Below are positions 1-11,575 of a stretch of 64,000 bases of DNA, one piece after another; positions within the stretch are counted from its first letter, which is position 1; every line of letters starts with the position of its first letter. The notes under the pieces are model-generated. The model was not told where the DNA came from, did no database searches, and saw only the letters and a list, made by a program, of their open reading frames with translations. The DNA is from Ascaphus truei (lineage: Eukaryota > Chordata > Amphibia > Anura > Ascaphidae), in assembly GCA_036426205.1 (NCBI GenBank), contig CM071586.1, forward strand, positions 10,958,905-11,022,904, in the 5' to 3' direction. Both the position numbers and the translations under genes were made by a program.

Positions 1-146
1 AATAAAGTTGAAGAAAACAGAAGTGTGCTTTAAAAGGGGACGAGTTAAGCTACAGTACATGGACTTACTCATATGCCACATATGACCTGGGTCCAGAATA
101 GATATCCTTCTATTTTTCAATAAAACACTTTTTTTGCTAAATAACT

Positions 147-217
147 TGCGTTGGCCGGGAATCGAACCCGGGTCAACTGCTTGGAAGGCAGCTATGCTCA
201 CCACTATACCACACCGC
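147..217 (-). tRNA. tRNA-Gly(UCC), array unit 1, with base losses
   Basis: The reverse complement reads as a glycine tRNA with anticodon TCC in the loop CTTCCAA, a GGTTCGATTCC T-arm and the GCGTTGG acceptor strand. Compared with the 72-nt copies in units 4-6 it lacks bases near the 5' end, so the acceptor stem is damaged here. The losses match the general indel noise of the first 8 kb and may be sequence error. Confidence 0.8.
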
Positions 218-367
218 ATGTGCTGTATCTGTAGTGCACCAATAGTGCTGGAAATAGTGCAGGAATATAGTGCGGGACTATTAATCCAAAAACTCTATCT
301 TTCTCTGTTATTACCCGATACATCCATTACCCCACACAATACAATGTTATAGATAAGACATGACAAA

Positions 368-439
368 GCCCCAGTGGCCTAATGGATAAGGCACTGGCCT
401 CCAAGCCAGGGATTTGTGGTTCAGGTCCCATCTGGGGTG
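368..439 (+). tRNA. tRNA-Arg(CCU), array unit 1, one base short
   Basis: Begins GCCCCAGTGGCCTAATGG and ends CTGGGGTG. The anticodon loop reads CTCCAAG where intact copies read CTCCTAAG, so the T after the CCT anticodon is missing. The T-arm also differs slightly from later units. It lies 150 bp from, and divergent to, tRNA-Gly. Probably an intact gene with sequence error. Confidence 0.8.
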
Positions 440-2555
440 GTTATATTTTCATCCGCAAAACGTTAGTTTTTATTCAAAACATATTCAGTCCGTGTTAGTT
501 ATCATTAATAATTAGGCAACAATTCCAAATGTTTTCATACAGACCAAGCAATCTGATCTATTTTACCCAGGTACAGACAGGATTGCGGATCTATTTCACG
601 ACATCAGCATTCTCGCTTCTCGTTGCCACGTCAACGCGACGTCATTTGAAGCAGGCGTGGCCATTTTAACTGGAGCTGCAGGGAAAAGATGAATTTGGTA
701 GGAGAAACTGGAGAGACGCCGGGGATTCTGCCGCAGGTAAGCAGTCGACAGCGACAAAATGCAGTCGCCCATGACAACCGGTCGAGTGCATTTGTCGCCC
801 CCTGGCTATAGGTAACCAAGGAAACCTTAAACAGGTCTGCACATTGCCTCGGGGAGTTCCTAAACACAGCCTACAGAACACTCATGCACATCTTCGCATC
901 ACATTCCAAAAAAATTTATAAAAACTAAATGCCAAGATATCATTCTAAAGCAAAGAATTCTCTGAAAAAATCTGATGCCCTGTTATAACACTTTTGTCAA
1001 TGTTTCCACTTCTTGAGTCATTCTTTTCTACTTTTATCGGTGTATACGTTCTTTTCATAGTACATATTAAAAATAGTTGAAGAACAATACACAATAAAGC
1101 CTCACAAAGTACAATGATTAAAGGATGCATGGAAAAAAAATACCCAATACTGACACATTGTAACATTTTTTAAACTTTGCCCCCAAGCTGAACCTGTCAT
1201 TACTGACCATTCATGTTCTATCTTTTTAAATGTACCCTTTTCCTATTGAGAAACAATTTCTCCTTCTTTAAATTGTTTTTTGTAAAACTGGAAGTCAACC
1301 TTCTTCTTTCTTATTTCTTACACATAGGAAATTATTCTTCTATTTCATATTTCTTCAATACGACCTAAAATGAATTGTGATTATGAAAGCATGATTGATA
1401 ATAATCTTGGCCTGGTGTGGTAAACAAATTAATTTAGAATTCAAATATAAACAAGCAATAATTTACATGTTCAAATCTTGCCAGAATGGTGTAAAAAAAA
1501 AATAAGGACATTGGAGATTATAAAAATAAATGAGTATTGCTAATGAGTATTCCTAGCACTGTCATAGGAAGTAAAACTCGTTCATTTCCTATATGGGTAT
1601 TAAAGAATTAGTTTTACATACATCATTTTTACATCCCAACCACTTATTTACCCATAAATCTGATGATTTAGAACTACAACATTTTCCTGGCAAACTTTGT
1701 CGTATTCCTAGGATGTCATACACCCTTGTACTTCTTTTTCCCATAGTAATAGAAATAATAGATTTTTTTTGTTCTTTTTCCTAAAAGTGAAAACATATTT
1801 AGTCCCATAGGTGATTCTTTGCTTTAAAACACAATATTTTGACATATTTAAGCCCAGCTGACTACATACACTGGATATATAATGCAACAGTGCCACCATG
1901 TGGTAGGTATTGTTACCAATATTGTCCTGGAACAGGATTGCATATTTCTGTATATTTTTCTCGGCTCTCCACACTGTCAGCTCTCCCCAGGGAAGTTACA
2001 TGTTTTTTCCAAGCCCTGAAGAAGCCAGAGCTGTGTATATTGCAACATAGTTGTTACAAGTATCCCCTTTACACAGCCTCTAGTCATTTGCCCTGCAACC
2101 TCCCAATCTCATATTTGAGTATGTTTTAGTCCTCCCCCCTGCTTTATCTGCTATTGTTATGCCCCTTAGTGTGTTCCTGTCTGACAGGAAAGTGTGCTCC
2201 CTCTTTTCAACAAGCAGCCAAAGTGAGTAGACACATCTCTCCACTGCTCCCTCAGAAAGGATATCCTTTAACCTTCCCCTCAGAGAGGCACTTCCACATA
2301 GCAGGACACCTTCCTCTCATCAAGCAATTCTCCCACAAGGACATCCACTATTACATTCCATATACAAAACTTATATACCCCTCTTATAACGTTTATACTG
2401 TACTCCCTCAATAAATTTGAAGAAAACAGAAGTGTGCTTTAAAAGGGGACGAGTTAAGCTACAGTACATGGACTTACTCATATGCACATATGACCTGGGT
2501 CCAGAATAGATATCCTTCTATTTTTCAATAAACACTTTTTTTGCTATAAAAATTG

Positions 2556-2626
2556 TGCGTTGGCCGGGAATCGAACCCGGGTCAACTGCTTGGAAGGCAC
2601 TATGCTCACCACTATACCACCAACGC
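2556..2626 (-). tRNA. tRNA-Gly(UCC), array unit 2
   Basis: Same gene as in unit 1: anticodon TCC and T-arm GGTTCGATTCC. One base is missing in the variable/anticodon-stem side (GGCACTATG instead of GGCAGCTATG). The acceptor stem is intact. Confidence 0.85.
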
Positions 2627-2790
2627 ATAGTGCTGTATTCTGTAGTGCAGCAATACAGTGCTGGAATATAGTGCAGGAATATATCGGAATGTGCGGACTA
2701 TTTATCCAGAAACTCTATCTTTCTCTGTTGAATTACCCAATACAATTACCATTACCCCAACACGATACAATGTTATAAGACGGAACATAA

Positions 2791-2859
2791 CCCCCAGTGG
2801 CCTAATGATAAGGCACTGGCCTCCAGCCAGGATGTGGGTTCAAGTCCCATCTGGGGGTG
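2791..2859 (+). tRNA. tRNA-Arg(CCU), array unit 2, damaged
   Basis: Recognisable by GTGGCCTAATG, GGCACTGGCCTCC and CTGGGGG. It lacks several single bases (AATGATAAGG for AATGGATAAGG, CTCCAGCC for CTCCTAAGCC), and its first base reads C instead of G. The indels match the surrounding error-like pattern. Confidence 0.75.
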
Positions 2860-4961
2860 GTTATATTTCATCCGCAAAACGTTAGTTTTTATTTCAAAAC
2901 ATATTCATCGCGGTGTTAGTTTATCATTAATAAATTAGGCAACAATCCAAATGTTTTTCATACAGACCAAGCAATCTGACGTATTTTACCCAGGTACAGA
3001 CAGGATGCGGATCTTATTCACGACATCATGCAGCTTCTCGTGCCACGTCAACGCGACGTCATTTTGAAGCAGCTGTGGCCATTTTAACTGGAGCTGCAGG
3101 GGGAAAAGATGAATTTGTAGAGAGAAACTGGGAGACGCCGGGGATTCTGCCGCAGGTAGCAGTCACACGGACAAAATGCAGTCGCCCATGACAACCGGTC
3201 GAGTGCATTTGTCGACCCCTGGCTATAGGTAACCAAGGAAACCTTAAACAGGTCATGCACATTGCTCTGGGGGTTCCTAACACAGCCTACGAACACTCAT
3301 ACCCATTCGCATCACATTCCAAAAAATTATAAAACTAAATGCCAAGATATCATTCTAAAGCAAAGAATTCTCACTGAAGAATCGATGCCCTGTTATACAC
3401 TTTTTCAAGTTTCCACTTCTTGAGTCATTTCTTTCTACTTTTATCGGTGTATACGTTCTTTTCATAGTACATATAAAATAGTTGAAGAACAATACACAAA
3501 AAGCCTCACAAAGTACAATGATTAAGGATGCATGAAAAAAAATACCCAATACTGACACTTGTAACAGTTTTTTTAACTTTGCCCCCCAAGCTGAACTCTT
3601 CATTACTGACCATTCATGTTCTATCTTTTTAAATGTACCCTTTTCTATTGAGAAACAATTTCTCCTTCTTTAATTGTTTTTGTAAAACTGGAAGTCAACC
3701 TTCTTCTTTCTTAATTTCTTACACATAGAATTATTCTTTCACTATTCAATTATTTTCAATACGACCTAATGAAGTGTGATTATGAAAGCATGAGTGATAA
3801 ATAATCTTGGCCTGGTGTGGTAAACAAATTAATTTAGAATTCAATATAAACAAGCAATACATTTTACATGTTCAAATCTGCCAGAATGGTGTAAAAAAAA
3901 AAATCAGGACATTGGAGATTATAAACTAATAAATGAGTATTGCTAATGAGTATTCCTAGCACTGTCATAGAAGTAAAACTCGTTCATTCCTGTATGGGTA
4001 TTAAAGAATTAGTTGTACATACATCATTTTTACATCCCAACCACTTATTTACCCATAAATCTGTATGATTTAGAACAAATACACATTTTTCTGGCAAACT
4101 TTGTCGTATTCCTAGGATGTCATACACCCTTGTACTTTTTTCCCAATAGTAATAGAAATAATAGATTTTTTTTTGTCTTTTTCCTAAAAAGTGAAAACAT
4201 ATTTAGTCCCATAGGTGATTCTTTGCTTTAAAACACAATATTTTGACATATTTAGAGCCCAGCTGACACATACAACACTGATAATATGCAACAGTGCCAC
4301 CATGTGTAGGTATGTTCCAATATTGTCCTGGAACAGGATTGCTATTTTCTGTAATTTTTTCTCGGCTCTCACACTGTCAGCTCTCCCCAGGGAAGTTACA
4401 TGTTTTTCCAAGCCCTGAAGAAGCCAGAGCTGTGTATATTGCAACATAGTTGTTACAAGTAATCCCCTTTACACAGCCTCTAGTCAGTTGCCCTGGCAAC
4501 CTCCCAATGCTCATATTTGAGTATGTTTTAGTCCTCTCCCCCCTGCTTTATCTGCATATTGTTATGCCCCTTAGTGTGTTCCTGTCTGACAGGAAAGTGT
4601 GCTCCCTCTCTTTTCAACAAGCAGCCAAAGGAGTAGACACATCTTCCACTGCTCCCTCAGAAAGGAAATCCTTTTAACCTTCCCCTCAGAGAGGCACTTC
4701 CACATAGCAGGCACCTTCCTCTCATCAAGCAATTCTCCTCACAAGGGACATCCACTATTACATTCCATATACAAGAACTTATATACTCCTCTTATAACGT
4801 TATACTTAACTCTCCCTCAATAAAGTTGAAGAAACGAAGTGTGCTTTAAAAGGGGACGAGTTAAGCTACGTACATGGACTTACTCATATGCCACATATGA
4901 GCCTGGGTCCAGAATAGATATCCTTCTTTTTTTCAATACACATTTTTTTGCTAATAAAATT

Positions 4962-5031
4962 TGCGTTGGCCGGATCGAACCCGGGTCAACTGCTTGGAAG
5001 GCAGCTATGCTAACCACTATACCACCAACGC
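4962..5031 (-). tRNA. tRNA-Gly(UCC), array unit 3
   Basis: Anticodon TCC copy, with two bases missing in the T-stem (GGCCGGATCGAACC for GGCCGGGAATCGAACC on the plus strand) and one substitution (TAACCACT for TCACCACT). Otherwise as in units 4-6. Confidence 0.8.
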
Positions 5032-5193
5032 ATAGTGCTGTATTCTGTAGTGCAGCAATACAGTGCTGGAATATAGTGCAGGAATATAGTGCTGGACTAT
5101 TTATCCAGAAACTCTATCTTTCTCTTGTTGAATTACCCAGATACAATTACCATTACCCCCACACGATACAATGTTATAAGACATGTGACATAA

Positions 5194-5264
5194 GCCCCGT
5201 GGCCTAATGGATAAGGCACTGGCCTCCTAGCCAGGGATTGTGGGTTCAAGTCCCATCTGGGGTG
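5194..5264 (+). tRNA. tRNA-Arg(CCU), array unit 3
   Basis: Starts GCCCCGTGGCC (one A missing against GCCCCAGTGGCC) and reads CTCCTAGCC (one A missing). The D-arm, T-arm and acceptor 3' strand match the intact copies. Confidence 0.8.
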
Positions 5265-7374
5265 GTTATTTTCATCCGCAAAACGTTAGTTTTTATTTTC
5301 AAAACATATTCATTCCGGTGGTTAGTTACATTAATAAATTAGGCAACAATTCCAAATGTTTTCATACAGACCAGCAATCTGACGTATTTTACCCAGTACA
5401 GACAGGATTGCGGGATCTTTCACGACATCATGCAGCTTCTCGTTGCCACGTCAACGCGACGTCATTTGAAGCAGCGTGGCCATTTTAACTGGAGCTGCAG
5501 GGGAAAAGATGAATTTGTGGAGAAAACTGGAGACGCCGGGGGATTCTGCCGCAGGTAAGCAGTCGACAGCGGACAAAATGCAGTCGCCCATGACACCGTT
5601 CGAGTGCATTTGTCGACCCCTGGCTATAGGTCCCAAGGAACCTTAAACAGGTCTGCACATTGCTCTGGGAGTTCTAACACAGCCTACAGGAACACTCATG
5701 CACCATTCGCATCACATTCCAAAAAAATTATAAAAACTAAATGCCAAGATATCATTCTAAAGCAAAGAATTCTCACTGAAGAAATCTGATGCCCTGTTAT
5801 ACACTTTTGTCAATGTTTCCACTTCTTGAGTCATTTCTTTCTACTTTAATCGTTGTATCGTTCTTTTCATAGTACATATTAAAAATGTTGAAGAACAACA
5901 CAAATAACCTCACAAAGTACAATGATTAAGATGCATGGGAAAAAAAATACCCAATACTCCACATTGTAACAATTTTTTTAAACTTTGCCCCCAAGCTGAA
6001 CCTGTCATTACTGACCATTCATGTTCTATCTTTTTAAATGTACCCTTTTCCTATTGAGAAACAATTTCTCCTTCTTTAAATTGTTTTTGTAAAACTGGAA
6101 TCAACCTTCTTCTTTCTTAATTTCTTACACATAGGAAATTATTCTTTCACTATTTCATTATTTTCAATACGACCTAAAATGAAGTGTGATTATGAAGAGC
6201 ATGAGTGATAAATAATCTTGGCCTGGTGTGGTAAACAAATTATTTAGAATTCAAATATAAACAAGCAATAATTTACATGTTCAAATCTTGCCAGAATGGT
6301 GTAAAAAAAAAAAATCAGGACATTGGAGATTATAACTAATAAATGATGATTGCTAATGAGTATTCCTAGCACTGTCATAGAATTAAAACTCGTTCATTTC
6401 CTAGTATGGGTATTAAGAATAGTTGTACATACATCATTTTTTACATCCCAACCACTTATTTACCCATAAATCTGTATGATTTAAACAAATACACATTTTC
6501 CTGGCAAACTTTGTCGTATCCCTAGGATGTCATACACCCTTGTACTTTTTTTCCCAATAGTAATAGAAAATATAGATTTTTTGTTCTTTTTCCTAAAAAG
6601 TGAAACATATTTAGTCCCATAGGTATTCTTTGCTTTAAAACACAATATTTTGACATATTTAGAGCCCAGCTGACTACATACACTGGATAATAATGCAACA
6701 GTGCCACCATGGGTAGGTATTGTTACCAATATTGTCCTGGAACAGGATTGCATATTTTCTGTATATTTTCTCGGCTCTCACACTGTCAGCTCTCCCCAGG
6801 GAAGTTACATGTTTTTTCTCCAAGCCCTGAAGAAGCCAGAGCTGTGTGTATATTGCAACATAGTTGTTACAAGTAATCCCCTTTACACAGCCTCTAGTCA
6901 GTTGCCCTGGCAACCTCCCATGCTCAATTTGAGTATGTTTTAGTCTCCTCCCCCTGCTTTATCTGCATATTGTTATGCCCCTTAGTGTGTTCCTGTCTGA
7001 CAGGAAGTGTGCTCCCTCTTTTCAACAAGCAGCCAAGTGAGTAGACACACTCTTCCACTGCTCCCTCAGAAAGGAAATCCTTTTAAACCTTCCCCTCAGA
7101 GAGGCACTTCCACATAGCAGACACACCTTCCTCCATCAAGCATATTCTCCTCACAAGGGACATCCACTATTACATTCCATATACAGAACTTATACTCCTC
7201 TTATAACTGTTATAACTGTAACTCCCTCAATAAAGTTGAAAAACACGAAGTGTGCTTTAAAAGGGACGAGTTAAGCTACAGTACATGGACTTACTCATAT
7301 GCCACATATGAGCCTGGGTCCAGAATAGATATCCTTCTATTTTTCAATAAAACACTTTTTTTGCTAAATAAAAC

Positions 7375-7446
7375 TGCGTTGGCCGGGAATCGAACCCGGG
7401 TCAACTGCTTGGAAGGCAGCTATGCTCACCACTATACCACCAACGC
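7375..7446 (-). tRNA. tRNA-Gly(UCC), array unit 4, intact
   Basis: Full 72 nt including the discriminator. Acceptor GCGTTGG pairs with CCAACGC, the anticodon is TCC, and the T-arm is canonical. No intron. Identical to the unit 5 and 6 copies. Confidence 0.95.
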
Positions 7447-7601
7447 ATAGTGCTGTATTCTGTAGTGCAGCAATACAGTGCTGGAAATATGTGGCAGGAA
7501 TATAGTGCTGGGACTATTTACCAGAAACTCTATCTTTCTCTGTTGAATTACCCAGATACATTACCATTACCCACACGATACATGTTATAAACTGGACATA
7601 A

Positions 7602-7674
7602 GCCCCAGTGGCCTAATGGATAAGGCACTGGCCTCCTAAGCCAGGGATTGTGGGTTCAAGTCCCATCTGGGGTG
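7602..7674 (+). tRNA. tRNA-Arg(CCU), array unit 4, intact
   Basis: 73 nt. Acceptor GCCCCAG pairs with CTGGGGT through a terminal G-U pair. Anticodon CCT sits in CTCCTAAG, and the T-arm is GTGGGTTCAAGTCCCAT. Divergent from tRNA-Gly, which lies 155 bp to the left. Confidence 0.95.
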
Positions 7675-8286
7675 GTTATATTTCATCCGCAAAACGTTAT
7701 TTTTATTTCAAAACATATTCAGTCCTGAGTTATCATTAATAATTAGGCAACAATTCCAAATGTTTTCATACAGACCAAGCATCTACGTATTTTACCCAGG
7801 TACAGACAGGATTGCGGGATCTATTTCACGACATCATGCAGCTTCTCGTTGCCCCACGTCAACGCGACGTCATTTGAAGCAGCGTGGCCATTTTACCTGG
7901 AGCTGCAGGGGAAAAGATGAATTTGTAGGAGAAAACTGGGAGACCCGGGGGATTCTGCCGCAGGTAAGCAGTCGACAGCGGACAAAATGCAGTCGCCCTA
8001 GACAACCGGTCGAGTGCATTTGTCGACCCCTGGCTATAGGTAACCAAGGAAACCTTAAACAGGTCATGCACATTGTCTCTTCCACTATTACATTCCATAT
8101 ACAAGAACTTATATACTCCTCTTATAAGTGTTATAACTCCCTCAATAAAGTTGAAGAAAACAGAAGTGTGCTTTAAAAGGGGACAAGTTAAGCTACAGTA
8201 CATGGACTTACTCATATGCCACATATGAGCCTGGGTCCAGAATATATATCCTTCTATTTTTCAATAAAACACATTTTTTGCTAAAT

Positions 8287-8290
8287 AAAA
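8287..8290 (-). terminator. Pol III T4 terminator of tRNA-Gly, unit 5
   Basis: Four A residues on the plus strand give TTTT on the transcribed strand, 2-6 nt past the discriminator base. The same run is at 10746-10749 in unit 6. In unit 1 it is reduced, consistent with indel noise. Confidence 0.7.
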
Positions 8291-8292
8291 CT

Positions 8293-8364
8293 TGCGTTGG
8301 CCGGGAATCGAACCCGGGTCAACTGCTTGGAAGGCAGCTATGCTCACCACTATACCACCAACGC
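8293..8364 (-). tRNA. tRNA-Gly(UCC), array unit 5, intact
   Basis: Perfect 72-nt cloverleaf: acceptor 7 bp, anticodon TCC, internal A box (TGGTATAGTGG region) and B box GGTTCGATTCC. A T4 run follows 3 nt beyond the 3' end on the minus strand. It belongs to the best-quality unit of the array. Confidence 0.97.
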
Positions 8365-8537
8365 ATAGTGCTGTATTCTGTAGTGCAGCAATACAGTGCT
8401 GGAATATAGTGCAGGAATATAGTGCAGGAATATAGTGCTGGACTATTTATCAAGAAACTCTATCTTTCTCTGTTGAATTACCCAGATACAATTACCATTA
8501 CCCCACACGATACAATGTTATAAGACATGTGACGTAA

Positions 8538-8610
8538 GCCCCAGTGGCCTAATGGATAAGGCACTGGCCTCCTAAGCCAGGGATTGTGGGTTCAAGTCCC
8601 ATCTGGGGTG
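8538..8610 (+). tRNA. tRNA-Arg(CCU), array unit 5, intact
   Basis: Intact 73-nt gene, identical in its stems to the unit 4 copy, with anticodon CCT. The B box reads GGTTCAAGTCC, an accepted variant of GGTTCGANTCC. A T5 run lies about 27 nt downstream. Confidence 0.97.
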
Positions 8611-8636
8611 GTTATATTTCATCTGCAAAACGTTAG

Positions 8637-8641
8637 TTTTT
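8637..8641 (+). terminator. Pol III T5 terminator of tRNA-Arg, unit 5
   Basis: TTTTT about 27 nt after the tRNA-Arg 3' end, conserved in all units (GTTAGTTTTTATTTC). Confidence 0.6.
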
Positions 8642-8806
8642 ATTTCAAAACATATTCAGTCCGGTGTTAGTTATCATTAATAAATTAGGCAACAATTCCA
8701 AATGTTTTCATACAGACCAAGCAATCTGACGTATTTTACCCAGGTACAGACAGGATTGCGGGATCTTATTCACGACATCATGCAGCTTCTCGTTGCCACG
8801 TCAACG

Positions 8807-8836
8807 TGACGTCATTTGAAGCAGCGTGGCCATTTT
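8807..8836 (+). promoter_or_regulatory. CRE plus YY1-like pair in the CpG block of unit 5
   Basis: A perfect palindromic CRE, TGACGTCA, is at 8807-8814. It is followed by GGCCATTTT (reverse AAAATGGCC, a YY1-type site) at about 8828-8836. Other units have CGACGTCA at the CRE. About 75 bp downstream the conserved CCGCAGGTAAGCAGTC looks like a 5' splice site. The block resembles a CpG promoter with a first exon, but no following gene is recognisable, so its role is inference. Confidence 0.35.
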
Positions 8837-10751
8837 AACTGGAGCTGCAGGGGGAAAAGATGAATTTGTAGGAGAAGACTGGGAGACGCCGGGGGACTCT
8901 GCCGCAGGTAAGCAGTCAACAGCGGACAAAATGCAGTAGCCCGTGACAACCGGTCGAGTGCATTTGTCGACCCCTGGCTATAGGTAACCAAGGAAACCTT
9001 AAACAGGTCATGCACATTGCTCTGGGGAGTTCCTAACACAGCCTATAGGAACACTCATGCACCATTCGCATCACATTCCAAAAAAATTATAAAAACTAAA
9101 TGCCAAGATATCATTCTAAAGCAAAGAATTCTCACTGAAGAAATCTGATGCCCTGTTATACACTTTTGTCAATGTTTCCACTTCTTGAGTCATTTCTTTC
9201 TACTTTTATCGGTGTATACGTTCTTTTCATAGTACATATTAAAAATAGTTGAAGAACAATACACAATAAAGCCTCACAAAGTACAATGATTAAAGGATGC
9301 ATGGGAAAAAAAATACCCAATACTGACACATTGTAACAGATTTTTTTAAACTTTGCCTCCCAAGCTGAACCTGTCATTACTGACCATTCATGTTCTATCT
9401 TTTTAAATGTACCCTTTTCCTATTGAGAAACAATTTCTCCTTCTTTAAATTGTTTTTGTAAAACTGGAAGTCAACCTTCTTCTTTCTTAATTTCTTACAC
9501 ATAGGAAATTATTCTTTCACTATTTCATTATTTTCAATACGACCTAAAATGAAGTGTGATTATGAAAGCATGAGTGATAAATAATCTTGGCCTGGTGTGG
9601 TAAACAAATTAATTTAGAATTCAAATATAAACAAGCAATACATTTTACATGTTCAAATCTTGCCAGAATGGTGTAAAAAAAAAAAATCAGGACATTGGAG
9701 ATTATAAACTAATAAATGATTATTGCTAATGAGTATTCCTAGCACTGTCATAGGAAGTAAAACTCGTTCATTTCCTAGTATGGGTATTAAAGAATTAGTT
9801 ATACATACATCATTTTTACATCCCAACCACTTATTTACCCATAAATCTGTATGATTTAGAAGAAATACACATTTTTCTGGCAAACTTTGTCGTATTCCTA
9901 GGATGTCATACACCCTTGTACTTTTTTCCCAATAGTAATAGAAATAATATACTGTTTGTTCTTTTTCCTAAAAAGTGAAAACATATTTAGTCCCATAGGT
10001 GATTCTTTGCTTTAAAACACAATATTTTGACATATTTATAGCCCAGCTGACTACATACACTGGATATATAATGCAACAGTGCCACCATGTGGTAGGTATT
10101 GTTATCAATATTGTCCTGGAACAGGATTGCATATTTTCTGTATATTTTTCTCGGCTCTCACACTGTCAGCTCTCCCCAGGGAAGTTACATGTTTTTTCCA
10201 AGCCCTGAAGAAGCCAGAGCTGTGTATATTGCAACATAGTTGTTACAAGTAATCCCCTTTACACAGCCTCTAGTCAGTTGCCCTGGCAACCTCCCAATGC
10301 TCATATTTGAGTATGTTTTAGTCCTCTCCCCCTGCTTTATCTGCATATTGTTATGCCCCTTAGTGTGTTCCTGTCTGACAGGAAAGTGTGCTCCCTCTTT
10401 TCAACAAGCAGCCAGAGTGAGTAGACACATCTTCCACTGCTCCCTCAGAAAGGAAATCCTTTTAACCTTCCCCTCAGAGAGGCACTTCCACATAGCAGGA
10501 CACCTTCCTCTCATCAAGCAATTCTCCTCACAAGGGACATCCACTATTACATTCCATATACAAGAACTTATATACTCCTCTTATAACTGTTATAACTCCC
10601 TCAATAAAGTTGAAGAAAACAGAAGTGTGCTTTAAAAGGGGACAAGTTAAGCTACAGTACATGGACTTAATCATATGCCACATATGAGCCTTGGTCCAGA
10701 ATAGATATCCTTCTATTTTTCAATAAAACACTTTTTTTGCTAAATAAAACT

Positions 10752-10823
10752 TGCGTTGGCCGGGAATCGAACCCGGGTCAACTGCTTGGAAGGCAGCTAT
10801 GCTCACCACTATACCACCAACGC
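10752..10823 (-). tRNA. tRNA-Gly(UCC), array unit 6, intact
   Basis: Full 72-nt copy identical to unit 5, anticodon TCC, in the last, partial unit of the array. Confidence 0.97.
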
Positions 10824-10983
10824 ATAGTGCTGTATTCTGTAGTGCAGCAATACAATGCTGGAATATACTGCAGGAATATAGTGCTGGACTATTTATCAAG
10901 AAACTCTATCTTTCTCTGTTGAATTTCCCAGATACAATTACCATTACCCCACACGATACAATGTTAAAAGACATGTGACATAA

Positions 10984-11056
10984 GCCCCAGTGGCCTAATG
11001 GATAAGGCACTGGCCTCCTAAGCCAGGGATTGTGGGTTCAAGTCTCATTTGGGGTA
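10984..11056 (+). tRNA. tRNA-Arg(CCU), terminal unit 6, variant T-arm
   Basis: Anticodon and D-arms are as in other units, but the 3' part reads GTCTCATTTGGGGTA instead of GTCCCATCTGGGGTG. The substitutions turn T-stem and acceptor G-C pairs into G-U pairs and change the discriminator to A. It still folds on paper. As the array-edge copy it has drifted while the central copies stay uniform. Confidence 0.9.
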
Positions 11057-11234
11057 GTTATATTTCATCCGCAAAACGTTAGTTTTTATTTCAAAACATA
11101 TTCAGTCCGGTGTTAGTTATCATTAATAAATTAGGCAACAATTCCAAATGTTTTCATACAGACCAAGCAATCTGACGTATTTTACCCAGGTGCAGACAGG
11201 ATTGCGGGATCTTATTCACGACATCATGCAGCTT

Positions 11235-11575
11235 TGGGACACTTGGTCACATTTGAGCCCCATTGCAGCCGTTAGTTCTTGGCGTACAGGACGCTTGTAC
11301 TGTCCCTTTAAGGGCACGTGCACACTCGCGTGCAGGCACGCTGAGACAGCCTGTGTAACCGGAGGAGGAAGTGAGGAGAGCAGCCTCACGTGGAGGAGAG
11401 CTGTGAGCCCCACAAGCAGGCTTCCAACACTGCCACTGTTCCTGTTAACCCCTGGAGGGAGAGTCAGCATGAAAGTCACGGTGCAGCAGGAATTACATCT
11501 CTGCAAAGACATCAGCAGCAGCCGGAAGACTCTTTGTTGCATTGCCTGTATTTGCCTTGCTGCTTGTAAGTAGGG
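11235..11575. other. CpG-rich exon-like segment at the array edge
   Basis: GC-rich compared with its neighbours, with GTCCCTTTAAGGGC, CACGTG and a GTAAGT donor-like site at about 11565. An incidental 141-codon ORF (11148-11573) begins inside the array unit and has no recognisable motif. This could be a promoter/first exon or part of a dispersed repeat. Confidence 0.3.

Larger units (their letters stand above)
1..11234. repeat. Tandem array of tRNA-bearing units of about 2.4 kb
   Basis: Using the AATAAAGTTGAAG block as unit start, units run 1-2409, 2410-4818, 4819-7228, 7229-8143 (short), 8144-10602 and 10603 to about 11234 (partial). The unit at 8144-10602 is 2459 bp and clean. The first three are about 50 bp shorter because of scattered single-base losses. 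Each unit has a minus-strand tRNA-Gly(UCC), a plus-strand tRNA-Arg(CCU), a CpG-rich block about 600-800 bp into the unit, and long AT-rich DNA with no convincing protein gene. The fourth unit lacks about 1.5 kb, joining the CpG block directly to the unit end near 8074. Sequence stays unit-like up to GCAGCTT at about 11234 and then diverges. The array continues beyond the left edge. Confidence 0.95.

Noticed and set aside
8101..8235. Promoter/polyadenylation pattern of an LTR in the array unit (TTATAACTG...AATAAAG)
   Set aside because: AATAAA and TATA-like words are present, but there is no TG...CA pair, target duplication or retroelement protein in any unit.
11148..11573. 141-codon ORF at the array edge
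   Set aside because: It starts inside the tandem unit and crosses the unit boundary; no homology recognised, so it is noted only as exon-like DNA.
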